A stretch of 46,359 nucleotides of DNA from Fidelibacterota bacterium (GTDB lineage: Bacteria > Marinisomatota > Marinisomatia > Marinisomatales > S15-B10): NCBI GenBank assembly GCA_002715465.1, contig PAYY01000021.1:1-46359 (forward strand), in the 5' to 3' direction. Shown piece by piece: positions 16,804 to 26,171 of the stretch. The first letter of the stretch is position 1, and every line of letters begins with the position of its first letter. The notes under the pieces are model-generated. The model did not search any database. It saw only the letters and a list, made by a program, of their open reading frames with translations, and was not told the origin of the DNA. The position numbers and the translations under genes are program-made.

Positions 16804-18206
16804 TGCTAAAACTTACTGAACATGAGCAAAAAGTTTTTGAGCTCATTCAACAGCATCCAGAGATCTTAAAAGATAGATTTGCTAGGGAAAAAATTGCAGC
16901 TCAGAATGGCATGTCAGAAAAAACTCTACGGAATCGTATTGGAGAATTAAGAAGATTTGGTCTTATATCAAAAGAAAGTATTCCTACTAGGAACCTTGAA
17001 GATGATATCAGATACAAGAACATTCTTCTTATTTGGTCAAGAAGAAAACTAATAATAGCAAACGTAATTATTATGGGTATCATATCTGTAATTATATCTC
17101 TTATGATGCCAAAATGGTATTCTTCGCAAGCAATAATTCTTTCTTCTAGCGCTGGCAGATTCAATTTAATGTCGGCATTTGCTAATATTCCTTTGAATGA
17201 ATTCGGATTTTCACCTGTAAATGAAGATATTAGCAGTTTCATTTCTATACTTCAAAGTCATAGTGTTAAAGAACATATGGTTAAACATTTTGATTTAGTA
17301 GATCGATATGATTCTAAAGATATTGAATATGCAATGGAGGAGTTAAACTCTAATACTGATCTTCGAGTTACCGATGAAGGTGCTCTTTCTATCTCAATTC
17401 TAGATAGGGAACCTTTGGTTGCCCAACAAATGGTCCAAGAGTTATTAAATCAACTAGATCTTATTAATCGTAGATTGAGTAGGGAGCAAGGGAAATATAA
17501 TAGGCAATTTTTGGAAGAGCGACTTAATCAAACAAAAATAGATTTAGCAAAAGCTGAAGAGGAACTCAAATTATTTCAACAACAAACAGGTGTTGTTGAT
17601 ATTCTTGCTCAAGTAACTGCGCAATTGGAAACTTATGGTCAACTTCATTCACAAGAGTTGCAGGCCTATACAGAGCTTTATTCTCAAAGAGCTCAAACGG
17701 AAGTACAACTAAATACGGTTAAAGCAACTTTAACTCCTGATAATCCTACAATTCGTCATTATGAAGTATTATATAATGAACAAGATAAACAATTAGATGT
17801 TTTGGGCGAGAGGCTAGATACTGAACTTGAAAACTTATTATTTAGTTCTGATGCCAAGGGAATTAACTTTGAAAATCAAGAAAAATCTACTGATGGTCTT
17901 TGGCTTTCCATGTCCAGTTTTCCTGATCTTGGAATGAGAAGTGTTAGATTATTACGAGAAGTAGAAGTGCAAGGTAGACTCCTTGAGATAATGGTTCCTC
18001 AATTTGAACAAGCACGTATGGAGGAAAGCAAGAATATTCCGACTCTTCAAATAATTGATGAACCAAGAATTCCTCTTAACAAAACAAAACCAAAAAGAAT
18101 GTTTATTGTTCTTGCTGTTGTGTTTATGTCTACAGTTTTTTCTGTAGGGTATGTTTTTTTGGAGTATCATTCCCGAGATTTAAGAAAAAAACTTGGTTCA
18201 GCTTAG
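16803..18206 (+). CDS. Chain-length determinant (Wzz/PCP) with N-terminal helix-turn-helix domain
   Basis: The product is 467 residues from ATG 16803 (a TTG at 16800 would add one). Residues about 3-55 form a winged-helix-like domain: LTEHEQKVFELIQQHP, REKIAAQNGMSEKTLRNRI, GELRRFGLI, with the helix-turn-helix spacing of DNA-binding regulators. A linker leads to the first membrane helix (about 82-102). A long periplasmic region follows, coiled coil at about 225-350 (KIDLAKAEEELKLFQQQTGV), with a second helix at about 438-458 and the PCP-type PRIPLNKTKPKR motif before it. PCP proteins set polysaccharide chain length with Wzy. No tyrosine-kinase domain is fused at the C-terminus. The HTH fusion at the cytoplasmic N-terminus is unusual. 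It overlaps both neighbours. Confidence 0.85.
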   Translation: MLKLTEHEQKVFELIQQHPEILKDRFAREKIAAQNGMSEKTLRNRIGELRRFGLISKESIPTRNLEDDIRYKNILLIWSRRKLIIANVIIMGIISVIISLMMPKWYSSQAIILSSSAGRFNLMSAFANIPLNEFGFSPVNEDISSFISILQSHSVKEHMVKHFDLVDRYDSKDIEYAMEELNSNTDLRVTDEGALSISILDREPLVAQQMVQELLNQLDLINRRLSREQGKYNRQFLEERLNQTKIDLAKAEEELKLFQQQTGVVDILAQVTAQLETYGQLHSQELQAYTELYSQRAQTEVQLNTVKATLTPDNPTIRHYEVLYNEQDKQLDVLGERLDTELENLLFSSDAKGINFENQEKSTDGLWLSMSSFPDLGMRSVRLLREVEVQGRLLEIMVPQFEQARMEESKNIPTLQIIDEPRIPLNKTKPKRMFIVLAVVFMSTVFSVGYVFLEYHSRDLRKKLGSA

Positions 18207-19596
18207 CTCACCATTATACTTTTCCCCAGGTCTATTAGGACTCATTATTATACAAATTTTGACCTTTTATATAGGGCTTTTGCTAGATCCCTTGATGATA
18301 ATCGTAATACCCATAACTATCTTGTCTTTTGTTTGGTTATTATATCATCCTGAATTCACTATACTGTTAATAGCTTTTACAAATATAATTAAAGGTTTTT
18401 TACAGGAACAGATACCAATTTTTGAGGAAATTGATTTAACAGTTTTACTAATTTCCATTCTATGGCTGGGACTAGGAAAAATTGCACTATTGGGAAATTG
18501 GGAATTACCAAATTGGTCTAGAAATATTCTAATTTTGTTTACCATATTTTGTGGAGTTTTAGCTTTTTCAGGCTTTTATTCTCCTTCCCCTCAATCTGGT
18601 GGTTTAAAAATTATAAGGTTTCTGATTTTTTCATCATCGATGTTATTCGCTCCTATTATTTTTTTAAGGAATTATAATGATTCAAAACGTATGCTTAAGT
18701 ATTTTAAAATTTTATCAGGAGTTATTTTATGCGCTATGTTATTAAATCTTATAATTATTGCTGTTTCAGGAGGTTTGGTTACATATCTTGTAAGAGCTTC
18801 ATTACTTGAAGCTAATCCAATTGCTGTTAGTCGTAGTCTTGCTGTTATTGCAGCTATGGTAACAATAATAGGTATAAGAAAAAATGGAATTAAACTTTTT
18901 TCTTCATTAATATTATTATCACTCATTTTACTCGCAATAGTTGCAACAGGTTCAAGGGGACCTCTTGCTAGTTTTTTTGCTGGAATTATACTTTTTACAT
19001 TACTTTTCGAGTCACCTCCCTATAGATCAAGACTTTTCTTAGTAGGGTTTGTTGCTGTAGCTATTGTCTTGGGGCTTCTTTTCCTTTTACCTGAAAGTCT
19101 TACTACAAGATTTATTCAAATGACTCAGGGTGACATCATTGTTACGGCAGATGGTGTTGAAAGAATAAGTACTATTGCAACAAGATTAAACTTCTGGGAT
19201 ATTTCAATTAAGAGATGGCTTGACAATGGTTTTTCTTTCCTTTTTGGCATAGGTGCTGGTGGCTTCAGTTCTCTTTTTGTTTGGAAAGATTTTAGATGGT
19301 ATCCTCATAATATTTTCATCGAAGTTCTTTTAGAACAAGGTATACTTGGTTTAATTATCATGTTAATCATGATAATTGTTTCTTTAAAATATCTATTTCA
19401 AATAAAACGATTAGAGATTATATCTGAACATTCATCAGTTTGGATTGCTTCTATGCTTGTAATTTTTTTCTCAGCACAAGTTTCTGGTGATTTAAATGAT
19501 AACAGAGCATTATTGATGTTTTTATCTGTTTCTTTATGTTCTGTTCGCTTAGATAAAATATTTCATAATAAATCTCATGATTTTCTCAATGCTTGA
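18193..19596 (+). CDS. wzy: O-antigen polymerase/ligase-type membrane protein
   Basis: The 467-residue protein has about 10-12 predicted membrane helices. A large loop near the middle-to-end contains VTADGVERISTIATRLNFWD, then GIGAGGFSSLFVW and YPHNIFIEVLLEQGILG. The PHN-x-x-x-E-x-L-x-E-x-G pattern is the hallmark of the Wzy/WaaL (Wzy_C) superfamily. It would polymerise or ligate undecaprenyl-linked repeat units in the periplasm. Position between Wzz and Wzx favours polymerase. The start is probably TTG 18193, overlapping the Wzz end by 14 nt; the first in-frame ATG is about 34 codons later and would cut the first helix. Confidence 0.82.
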   Translation: MVQLSSPLYFSPGLLGLIIIQILTFYIGLLLDPLMIIVIPITILSFVWLLYHPEFTILLIAFTNIIKGFLQEQIPIFEEIDLTVLLISILWLGLGKIALLGNWELPNWSRNILILFTIFCGVLAFSGFYSPSPQSGGLKIIRFLIFSSSMLFAPIIFLRNYNDSKRMLKYFKILSGVILCAMLLNLIIIAVSGGLVTYLVRASLLEANPIAVSRSLAVIAAMVTIIGIRKNGIKLFSSLILLSLILLAIVATGSRGPLASFFAGIILFTLLFESPPYRSRLFLVGFVAVAIVLGLLFLLPESLTTRFIQMTQGDIIVTADGVERISTIATRLNFWDISIKRWLDNGFSFLFGIGAGGFSSLFVWKDFRWYPHNIFIEVLLEQGILGLIIMLIMIIVSLKYLFQIKRLEIISEHSSVWIASMLVIFFSAQVSGDLNDNRALLMFLSVSLCSVRLDKIFHNKSHDFLNA

Positions 19597-21001
19597 AAAA
19601 AAATTAAGTTTAAGAAATGATTTTATTGTAACAGGATTAAATGGAATTAGCACTGTTTTTGGGTTATTTCTTGTAAGCGGTTATATGGCACGTTCACTTG
19701 GGCTTGATATCCTTGGTGAATATCTTTTTCTTAGAAGAATAGTAACATCTTTTGTTGGCGTATTACTTCTTGGAATGAATATAACAATCCCGATTCTTAT
19801 TGCAAAAAATCGGAATAGTGCGATTGGGGATGCTGCTATAATAATTTTTTTATTTGTAACAGTTCCTATAATTTTTGGTTTAAAGGGTTTGGGGAATTTT
19901 TATTTTTTTAGTGGTAGCTTATCTCTTCCCCATACTTTGTTTATATTGGGTTTTTGTTTTCTAACGCTAACTTACAGTCTTTATAGAGGGCATTTGAATT
20001 TATTGGGTGCTAATTTATTACAATTTATAGCTGGAACAATATTTTCAATTATATCCGTCTATATAGCTACCTCACTTGAACAATTTCTATTAATAATTGG
20101 TTCAAGTATGTTTTTTTTGTCTTTTGTTGCTTTTTTTCTTAGAAATAGAGGAATTAAGTTCAACAGAATTTCTAATTATGAAATCAAAGAATTAATAAAT
20201 TTCGGTCTTTCTCGTATTCCTGGTTTTATATTCCAGTTTTTTATGTTAGCGGGTCCTCCACTTCTTGCGTTATCTTATTTGAATCTTACTGATCTAGCCT
20301 TCCTTAATGCTGGATTAAGTCTTGTTCGAATTTTCCTTATAGCTGTAGGACCTTTAGGGATTATTTTGTTACCCAGAGTTTCAAATGCTATTAGTAAAGG
20401 TATGACTGAAAGCCTAAGGAAAAACCTGTCACTTTTAGCTAAGTTAACACTTTTTTATGGTTCGATTTCCTCAATAGCATTAAGTCAATTCAGTAATGAC
20501 ATACTCTCTCTTTGGTTGGGAAGCTCAACAATTCTTGCGGGGAAAACTTCTCAAATTCTGTTTTTTTCGACTCCATTCTTTTTATTATGTGCTATACTCA
20601 GAAGTCCAATTGATGCAATAACAAATAGAGGTTATAATTCTTTTGTCTACGCTATAGGTGTCTGTGGAATGATAGCAACTTTTCTAATAATGATAATTAA
20701 TAATGCGGAACCAATATTAGCAGCAGCTTGGGGTTTTTTTATTGGATATTTTTTGGCCGCTATAGTTAGTTATATAATAGTCTCAATAGTATTTAGATTA
20801 AATATTTTCTCTGTTCAATATCTTTTGTCAATATTTTTTTCAAACATTACTATTTATATTATTTTTTCTACAATTCCTTTTTATGGCAATTTGAAAATGT
20901 TCATTTCAATGGTTATTTTTTTCATATTACTCACTTTTCATTTTTTGATGTCCAAAGAGGAGTGGGTGCTTAGCTTTCGTAGGATTCTATTTCCTAATTA
21001 G
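19577..21001 (+). CDS. wzx: Polysaccharide flippase (Wzx/MOP family)
   Basis: The 474-residue integral membrane protein has about 12-14 hydrophobic helices and the N-terminal signature of Wzx flippases (NGISTVFGLFLVSGYMARSLG and LGEYLFLRR). Wzx moves undecaprenyl-pyrophosphate-linked repeat units across the inner membrane. ATG 19577 overlaps the polymerase by 20 nt. ATG 19589 (MLEKKLSL) is an alternative start. Confidence 0.85.
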   Translation: MIFSMLEKKLSLRNDFIVTGLNGISTVFGLFLVSGYMARSLGLDILGEYLFLRRIVTSFVGVLLLGMNITIPILIAKNRNSAIGDAAIIIFLFVTVPIIFGLKGLGNFYFFSGSLSLPHTLFILGFCFLTLTYSLYRGHLNLLGANLLQFIAGTIFSIISVYIATSLEQFLLIIGSSMFFLSFVAFFLRNRGIKFNRISNYEIKELINFGLSRIPGFIFQFFMLAGPPLLALSYLNLTDLAFLNAGLSLVRIFLIAVGPLGIILLPRVSNAISKGMTESLRKNLSLLAKLTLFYGSISSIALSQFSNDILSLWLGSSTILAGKTSQILFFSTPFFLLCAILRSPIDAITNRGYNSFVYAIGVCGMIATFLIMIINNAEPILAAAWGFFIGYFLAAIVSYIIVSIVFRLNIFSVQYLLSIFFSNITIYIIFSTIPFYGNLKMFISMVIFFILLTFHFLMSKEEWVLSFRRILFPN

Positions 21002-21017
21002 GACTAAAACTAATTAT

Positions 21018-22157
21018 ATGAAACTAAAATCAAGTCAATCTAGTGTTTTGTTAGCATCTTCTATTCATCGATGGAATGATGTAAGGGTATATCATAAAGA
21101 AGCTAGGTCACTTTCTTTAAATTATGATGTAACTGTAATTGGAGTTGGAGAATCTGATGACAATATTGTTATTTCAAAGAATATTTCTGTAATTCTATTA
21201 CCATTTCCAGATTCAATTTTAAGAAGGATAAAAAACGCATTTTCAATTTTAGCATATGGTATATCTCCGAAGTATCATTTAATTCATTTTCATGATCCAG
21301 AGTTAATTTGGGTGGGATTGATATTAAGATTATTTAGGAAAAAGGTTATTTATGATGTTCATGAAGATCTAAAAGCTGCTGTAAAGATCCGAAGATGGGT
21401 GCCTCATCTATTAAAAAACATAATCGGTAATCTTGCTCACACTGTAGAATTATTTGGACAATTCTTCTTTACGGGCATTATTGTTGCTGAAGATTCTTAT
21501 TTATCTAATTTTAATAATAATAATCACATTATATCAGTACGTAACTATGTTAGAATTAACTCATCTCCAATTGTAATTGAAACTACAAGTAAGAGGATTT
21601 TATATACAGGGTCAGTAACTATAGCTAGGGGCGTAGGAGATTTATTGAAAGCAATTGCTTTATTGCAAGATTATGACCAAGAAATTGGGGCAATAATTAT
21701 TGGACATTGTCCAACTTCTGAAGTGGAGTTATTTCATGAATTGAAAGACACACTTCCTAATCCTAATGCTGTTGAAATAGTTAGTTTCATTGATTTTGAA
21801 CAAATACAATCTTTTGTTTCAACTTGTAGTGTTGCAGTTGTTCCTCTAAGGGGAGAAAAGAATTATGAGTATTCAATTCCTACAAAAATATTAGATTATA
21901 TGAATTGGGGTATCCCATATATATATAGTAGGCTAAAACTTACTGAAGAACTGTTCGGTGTAAATTCAGGAGGTATTGGTTTTGATCCAGGAAATATTGT
22001 TCAATTAGAAAATGCAATTCATAGGATATTAACTGATCTGAATCTTCATAAAAAATTAACCATAGAATGTAGAAATAAGATTCATTCATTCAATTGGATT
22101 TCTGAAGAAGCAAAACTTTTTAGCTTTTATGAGACTTACTTATCAGAAGAAAATTAA
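21018..22157 (+). CDS. Glycosyltransferase, GT-B fold (GT4-like)
   Basis: The 379-residue soluble protein has two Rossmann-like halves. The N-terminal half contains HFHDPELIWVG and YDVHEDL, typical of GT4 enzymes. The C-terminal half has a RILYTGSVTIARGVGDLLKA nucleotide-sugar-binding start and the donor-site segment VPLRGEKNYEYSIPTKILDYM, with an E/Y-S-x-P-x-K-x-x-D-Y-M pattern. It would add a sugar to the lipid-linked repeat unit at the cytoplasmic membrane. Donor and acceptor cannot be read from sequence. It lies 16 nt after wzx. Confidence 0.85.
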   Translation: MKLKSSQSSVLLASSIHRWNDVRVYHKEARSLSLNYDVTVIGVGESDDNIVISKNISVILLPFPDSILRRIKNAFSILAYGISPKYHLIHFHDPELIWVGLILRLFRKKVIYDVHEDLKAAVKIRRWVPHLLKNIIGNLAHTVELFGQFFFTGIIVAEDSYLSNFNNNNHIISVRNYVRINSSPIVIETTSKRILYTGSVTIARGVGDLLKAIALLQDYDQEIGAIIIGHCPTSEVELFHELKDTLPNPNAVEIVSFIDFEQIQSFVSTCSVAVVPLRGEKNYEYSIPTKILDYMNWGIPYIYSRLKLTEELFGVNSGGIGFDPGNIVQLENAIHRILTDLNLHKKLTIECRNKIHSFNWISEEAKLFSFYETYLSEEN

Positions 22158-22216
22158 ATCATCGACTTGTTGATCCAAATTCTCAAGCTAAATTATATTA
22201 ACTCTCATAGAGGTTA

Positions 22217-23215
22217 ATGATAAACAAATTAAGTGAAATTCAAGTTTCTATTGTTATCCCAATGCTTAATGAAGAAAAGTATATTGGTAGATGTTTGATG
22301 TCACTAGTTGATCAAGATTGGGAAGGACTGCCATTAGAGATAATTGTTGTAAATGGACTTTCAAAAGATCGATCTCACGAAATTGTAGAAGGGTTCAAAT
22401 CTAATTTTTCACTATTAAAAATAATTGAGAATCCTCGTCGAATAACTCCTATATCTTTAAACATGGGTGTTAAAGCATCTACTGGAGAGGTAATAATTAT
22501 TCTTGGTGCACATAGTTATGTTGCCAAAGATTTTGTCTCAAAAAATTTGTATTATTTAAATACAATGGTTGTTGATTGTGTAGGTGGTTCAATAGCACCT
22601 ATAGGTGATACCTATCAAGGAGAATCTATTGCATTGGCAATGAGTTCACCTCTTGGAGTTGGGAATGCTTTTTATCGTTATTCAAAAGTCCAACGTTTAG
22701 TTGACACTGTTCAATTTGGTGCTTACAGACGAGATATTTTTCAAAAGGTAGGGTTTTTTGATGAGGATTTAGTCCGTAATCAAGATTTTGAATTAAATCA
22801 TAGAATTGTGAGTACTGGAGGAAGGATTCTTTTAGCTCCTGAAGTTCACGGGTATTACGTGGTGAGAAGCTCCATACCAAAACTATTTAAACAGTATTTT
22901 GATTATGGATTTTGGAAAACCAAGGTAATTTTAAAAGAAGTGAGTGCATTCAGATTGAGATATCAAATACCACCTATTTTTATAGTTAGTCTTGGAATTA
23001 CTGGTATTATAGGTCTGTTTTCTAATCCATTCTTCATTTTATTTAAAAGTATTTTATTCCTTTATGGAGGTCTCGTATTATTAATAAGTCTAAAACTATC
23101 TTTAAATAATGGAATTAAATACATTCCTATTTTACCTTTTGCTTTTATGACGCTTCATTTTGGTTTTGGTTTGGGATTAATTACTTCTTGGTTTCAGAGA
23201 ATTTTTTCAAAATAA
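22217..23215 (+). CDS. Glycosyltransferase family 2, ExoA-like, with C-terminal membrane helices
   Basis: The 332-residue product has a GT-A domain beginning VSIVIPMLNEEKYIGRCLMSL with VVNGLSKDRSHEI. RNQDFELNHRI supplies the catalytic-base region, and about three hydrophobic segments follow from residue 255 on. It resembles ExoA-type enzymes. Where these usually show a DxH or DxD metal motif it reads LGAHSY, so the first Asp is replaced by Gly, which is odd and could alter metal use. ATG 22217 has AGAGG upstream. A 59-nt gap precedes it. Confidence 0.82.
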   Translation: MINKLSEIQVSIVIPMLNEEKYIGRCLMSLVDQDWEGLPLEIIVVNGLSKDRSHEIVEGFKSNFSLLKIIENPRRITPISLNMGVKASTGEVIIILGAHSYVAKDFVSKNLYYLNTMVVDCVGGSIAPIGDTYQGESIALAMSSPLGVGNAFYRYSKVQRLVDTVQFGAYRRDIFQKVGFFDEDLVRNQDFELNHRIVSTGGRILLAPEVHGYYVVRSSIPKLFKQYFDYGFWKTKVILKEVSAFRLRYQIPPIFIVSLGITGIIGLFSNPFFILFKSILFLYGGLVLLISLKLSLNNGIKYIPILPFAFMTLHFGFGLGLITSWFQRIFSK

Positions 23216-23236
23216 AAACTTATTAATGGGGAAATA

Positions 23237-23839
23237 ATGAATAATTCCATTCATTCTGAAGGAGTAAGACTGGGTAAAAATGTAGTTCTAGAAGAGTTTG
23301 TTTTTTTAGGTAAAGTTCCTGATGGTTTAAAGAATGAAGTAATAGAGACAATTATAGGGAATAATTCACTTATTCGTTCTCATACTGTTATATATATGGG
23401 TAACGTAATAGGCTCAGATTTTAAGACAGGTCATGGAGTGCTTATAAGAGAGAACAATATTATAGGAAATTTTGTTAGCATAGGTAGTCACTCAGTAATT
23501 GAGCATGATGTCATAGTGGAAGATAATGTTCGTATTCATTCCCAGGCTTTTATCCCAGAATACTCGGTTATAAAAAAAAATTCTTGGATAGGTCCCAATG
23601 TTGTTTTGACAAACGCTAAATACCCTCTTTCTACAAATGTGAAAAAATCTCTTAAAGGTCCAGAAATATGCGAAAATGCAATTATTGGTGCAAACTCCAC
23701 AATATTACCTGGTATCTATATAGGTCCTAATTCATTAGTAGGAGCTGGTTCAGTTGTAACAAAAAATGTTGAAGCTGGAACTGTTGTTGCCGGCAATCCT
23801 GCTGTTAAATTGAAAGATGTTTCAGAGCTACAAATATGA
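23237..23839 (+). CDS. Left-handed beta-helix (hexapeptide) acyltransferase
   Basis: The 200-residue product consists largely of hexapeptide repeats ([48 protein letters not shown]), the prism of trimeric acetyltransferases. It ends [10 protein letters not shown], the usual C-terminal cap. It closely recalls N-acetyltransferases of amino-sugar pathways (WlbB/WbpD/FdtC group). It overlaps the following aminotransferase by 4 nt, so the pair probably makes an acetylamido sugar: aminotransferase first, then acetyl-CoA-dependent acylation. Substrate is inferred only. Confidence 0.85.
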   Translation: MNNSIHSEGVRLGKNVVLEEFVFLGKVPDGLKNEVIETIIGNNSLIRSHTVIYMGNVIGSDFKTGHGVLIRENNIIGNFVSIGSHSVIEHDVIVEDNVRIHSQAFIPEYSVIKKNSWIGPNVVLTNAKYPLSTNVKKSLKGPEICENAIIGANSTILPGIYIGPNSLVGAGSVVTKNVEAGTVVAGNPAVKLKDVSELQI

Positions 23840-24954
23840 CTACCATTCCACTTGTTGATTTAAAAGCTCAATATCTTTTAATAAAAGACGAGATAAATAA
23901 AGCCATACAAAATGTTATTAAAGATGCTGCCTTTGTAAAAGGAAGGTATGTAAAAACATTTGAAGATTCTTTTGCCAAAAAGAATGGTGTAAAGCATTGC
24001 ATTGGTGTCGCTAATGGTACAGATGCAATCTATATTGCGCTTCGGGCATTAGGCATAGGATCAGGAGATGAAGTTATAACAACAGCTTTTAGTTGGATTT
24101 CAACAGCTGAGACAATTCAACAAACAGGTGCTAGGCCTGTTTTTGTTGATATAGATCCCGATTATTATAATATAAATACTGAAAAAATTGCTGAAAAGAT
24201 AACAAGTAGAACTAAAGCTATTATTCCAGTGCATCTTTACGGTCAACCTGCTGATATGGACCCTATCCTTTCTCTTGCTAAAGAATATAACCTGCGAATT
24301 ATTGAAGATTCAGCACAGGCACATTTTGCTGAATATGATGAAAAGAAGGTCGGTTCATTTGGAGATATTGGAACCTTTAGTTTTTATCCGGGTAAGAATT
24401 TAGGTGCTTATGGAGATGGTGGAGCAATAATTACAAATGATGAGTTTCTTGCGGAAAAGCTTAGAAGGATCGCAAATCATGGTGCACTTGGAAAGCATGA
24501 TCATGAAATAGGAGGGATGAATAGTAGGTTAGATGGAATTCAGGCTGCTGTTCTATCTGTAAAATTAAAATATATTGATAAATGGAATAGTAGTCGTTAT
24601 AAAAATTCTGAAAAATATAATAGTGCTCTTCATGGAATTGAAGATATTTTTTTGCCAAAAATTCATCCAAGATCTAAGCATATTTTTCATGTCTATACTT
24701 TAAGGACTAATCTTAGAGATCCCTTGAGAGATTATTTATCTAACAAAGGAATTGATACTGGTGTTCACTATCCTGTTGCCTTACCTTATCTACCACCATT
24801 CCGTGAATTAAATTACACTCCAAAACAGTTACCTGTTGCCTCAATTTATCAGGATAAAATACTTTCCTTACCCATGTATCCAGAACTAAGTGGAACCCAG
24901 ATTAATAGGATTTGCACAGCAATAAAAGATTTTTACAAAAATTTTGAAAAATAA
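23836..24954 (+). CDS. DegT/DnrJ/EryC1-family sugar aminotransferase
   Basis: This PLP-dependent enzyme transfers an amino group from glutamate to a nucleotide ketosugar. The 372-residue product opens [17 protein letters not shown]. It shows [19 protein letters not shown], the [11 protein letters not shown] segment, EDSAQAHFA, and the PLP lysine in [29 protein letters not shown] and [12 protein letters not shown] follow. This is full family length. Closest by eye are enzymes making 3-amino sugars (WlbC/FdtB/WbpE). RmlB upstream could supply a dTDP-4-keto-6-deoxy precursor, or Ugd a UDP-uronic one. Confidence 0.9.
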   Translation: MTTIPLVDLKAQYLLIKDEINKAIQNVIKDAAFVKGRYVKTFEDSFAKKNGVKHCIGVANGTDAIYIALRALGIGSGDEVITTAFSWISTAETIQQTGARPVFVDIDPDYYNINTEKIAEKITSRTKAIIPVHLYGQPADMDPILSLAKEYNLRIIEDSAQAHFAEYDEKKVGSFGDIGTFSFYPGKNLGAYGDGGAIITNDEFLAEKLRRIANHGALGKHDHEIGGMNSRLDGIQAAVLSVKLKYIDKWNSSRYKNSEKYNSALHGIEDIFLPKIHPRSKHIFHVYTLRTNLRDPLRDYLSNKGIDTGVHYPVALPYLPPFRELNYTPKQLPVASIYQDKILSLPMYPELSGTQINRICTAIKDFYKNFEK

Positions 24955-25960
24955 AAAAAGTTTTATCAAGATTTGGGCTGTTTTTTTGTTAATTCTTAGC
25001 TGTACTAATCCTTATCAAAATTTTGAGATTACTGATGATTTTTTGCTTGAGCCAGGCAAAGTATATAAACTTACTTTTGATTCTGCTGTAGATAATTTTC
25101 CAATCGGGACAATTTTTCAAAGTGGTAATGAATTAGAATCTTCTCCTTTATCTAGAATGTACCGAAAACCTGTTATAATTAAAGCTGATGACCTTATAGC
25201 TAGAGTAAGCAAAAATTGGAGAAGATTCATTGAATGGTCGGAAAGCAAATCTTACCATATCAGCCTTGGTCTTATTTGTAATTCGTTGGCTAATGCATCT
25301 GCAAGGGATATTAATTATTTAAAGAAATTAAATAAATGGAAAAATGAAATATGGTTGCATGGTTGGGATCACGAACTAAGTGAAACATTAGCAGAATTTG
25401 ACGGGAAATCTCTGCAGGAACAAAAGAAAAACTTACAGGCTTCTATTAAATGGGCGAAAAAAAAACTCAATTTAGATTTAAAAACATTTGGCTCTCCAGG
25501 AAATCGAACGGATGAATCGACTTTATTAGCTGTGAAAGCTAATCCAGAAATAGAAGTTTGGTTTCATTCAAATGGGCTTATTGAAGAACCTCACATTATT
25601 ACAATAGATTGGATTGCTGAATTAAATAGTGGAATGTTAAGAAGCTTTAATGATTTCATTCATGAAGTTAATAAACATAATAATGATGATATTATTGTCT
25701 TGCAAATACATCCAGCTTCTTGGGATGAAAAAGAACTCAAGTTATTTGAAAAGATGGTCGATTATACTATAAATATTATGGGAAGAAGACTAGTGACTCC
25801 CTATGGCCAATTCACCTGGTCAAAAGATAAATTTAATTTAAAAGTAGAGAAAATTGGTGAGAATGAATACGCTATAGATTGTTCTTCAATAGTGTATTCT
25901 CATAGATTAGATATTGATATTGAAATATTAAGTTTTGAAGAAGCTGAATTTTTTGATTAA
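24944..25960 (+). CDS. Lipoprotein with polysaccharide-deacetylase-like domain
   Basis: The 338-residue product starts at TTG 24944, overlapping the aminotransferase by 11 nt. The N-terminus is a lipoprotein signal (IWAVFLLILSC, lipobox Cys near residue 20). The rest matches the NodB/DUF2334-type deacetylase pattern: IIKADDLI (metal Asp pair), WLHGWDHEL (metal His), FGSPGNRTDEST, and LQIHPASW late in the protein. It would act in the periplasm or on the outer-membrane inner leaflet. Deacetylating the exported polysaccharide is plausible, as PgaB does, but this is inference. Family is moderately sure; substrate is unknown. Confidence 0.7.
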   Translation: MKNKKSFIKIWAVFLLILSCTNPYQNFEITDDFLLEPGKVYKLTFDSAVDNFPIGTIFQSGNELESSPLSRMYRKPVIIKADDLIARVSKNWRRFIEWSESKSYHISLGLICNSLANASARDINYLKKLNKWKNEIWLHGWDHELSETLAEFDGKSLQEQKKNLQASIKWAKKKLNLDLKTFGSPGNRTDESTLLAVKANPEIEVWFHSNGLIEEPHIITIDWIAELNSGMLRSFNDFIHEVNKHNNDDIIVLQIHPASWDEKELKLFEKMVDYTINIMGRRLVTPYGQFTWSKDKFNLKVEKIGENEYAIDCSSIVYSHRLDIDIEILSFEEAEFFD

Positions 25961-26171
25961 AATTGTTTGATCGATAGAGAGTTACCAACTAAATTGAAAA
26001 GAATATAAGGAGGATCTCATCGAATTAGATTGCTAAAGGTTTATTAGTTTCAATAAATATTACAAAAAAACCTTATGCTGAGAGTGAGATTCAATTATTT
26101 CGTATCCGAATGTGATCTAAAACAAACGGTCTTCTTCCCCTTCGTATTATATTTTATTAGATAAAGTCTAT

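Noticed and set aside
16901..17242. 113-codon minus-strand open frame in the Wzz-type gene
   Set aside because: Its hydrophobic stretch mirrors the first membrane helix of the plus-strand gene; there is no start signal or motif.
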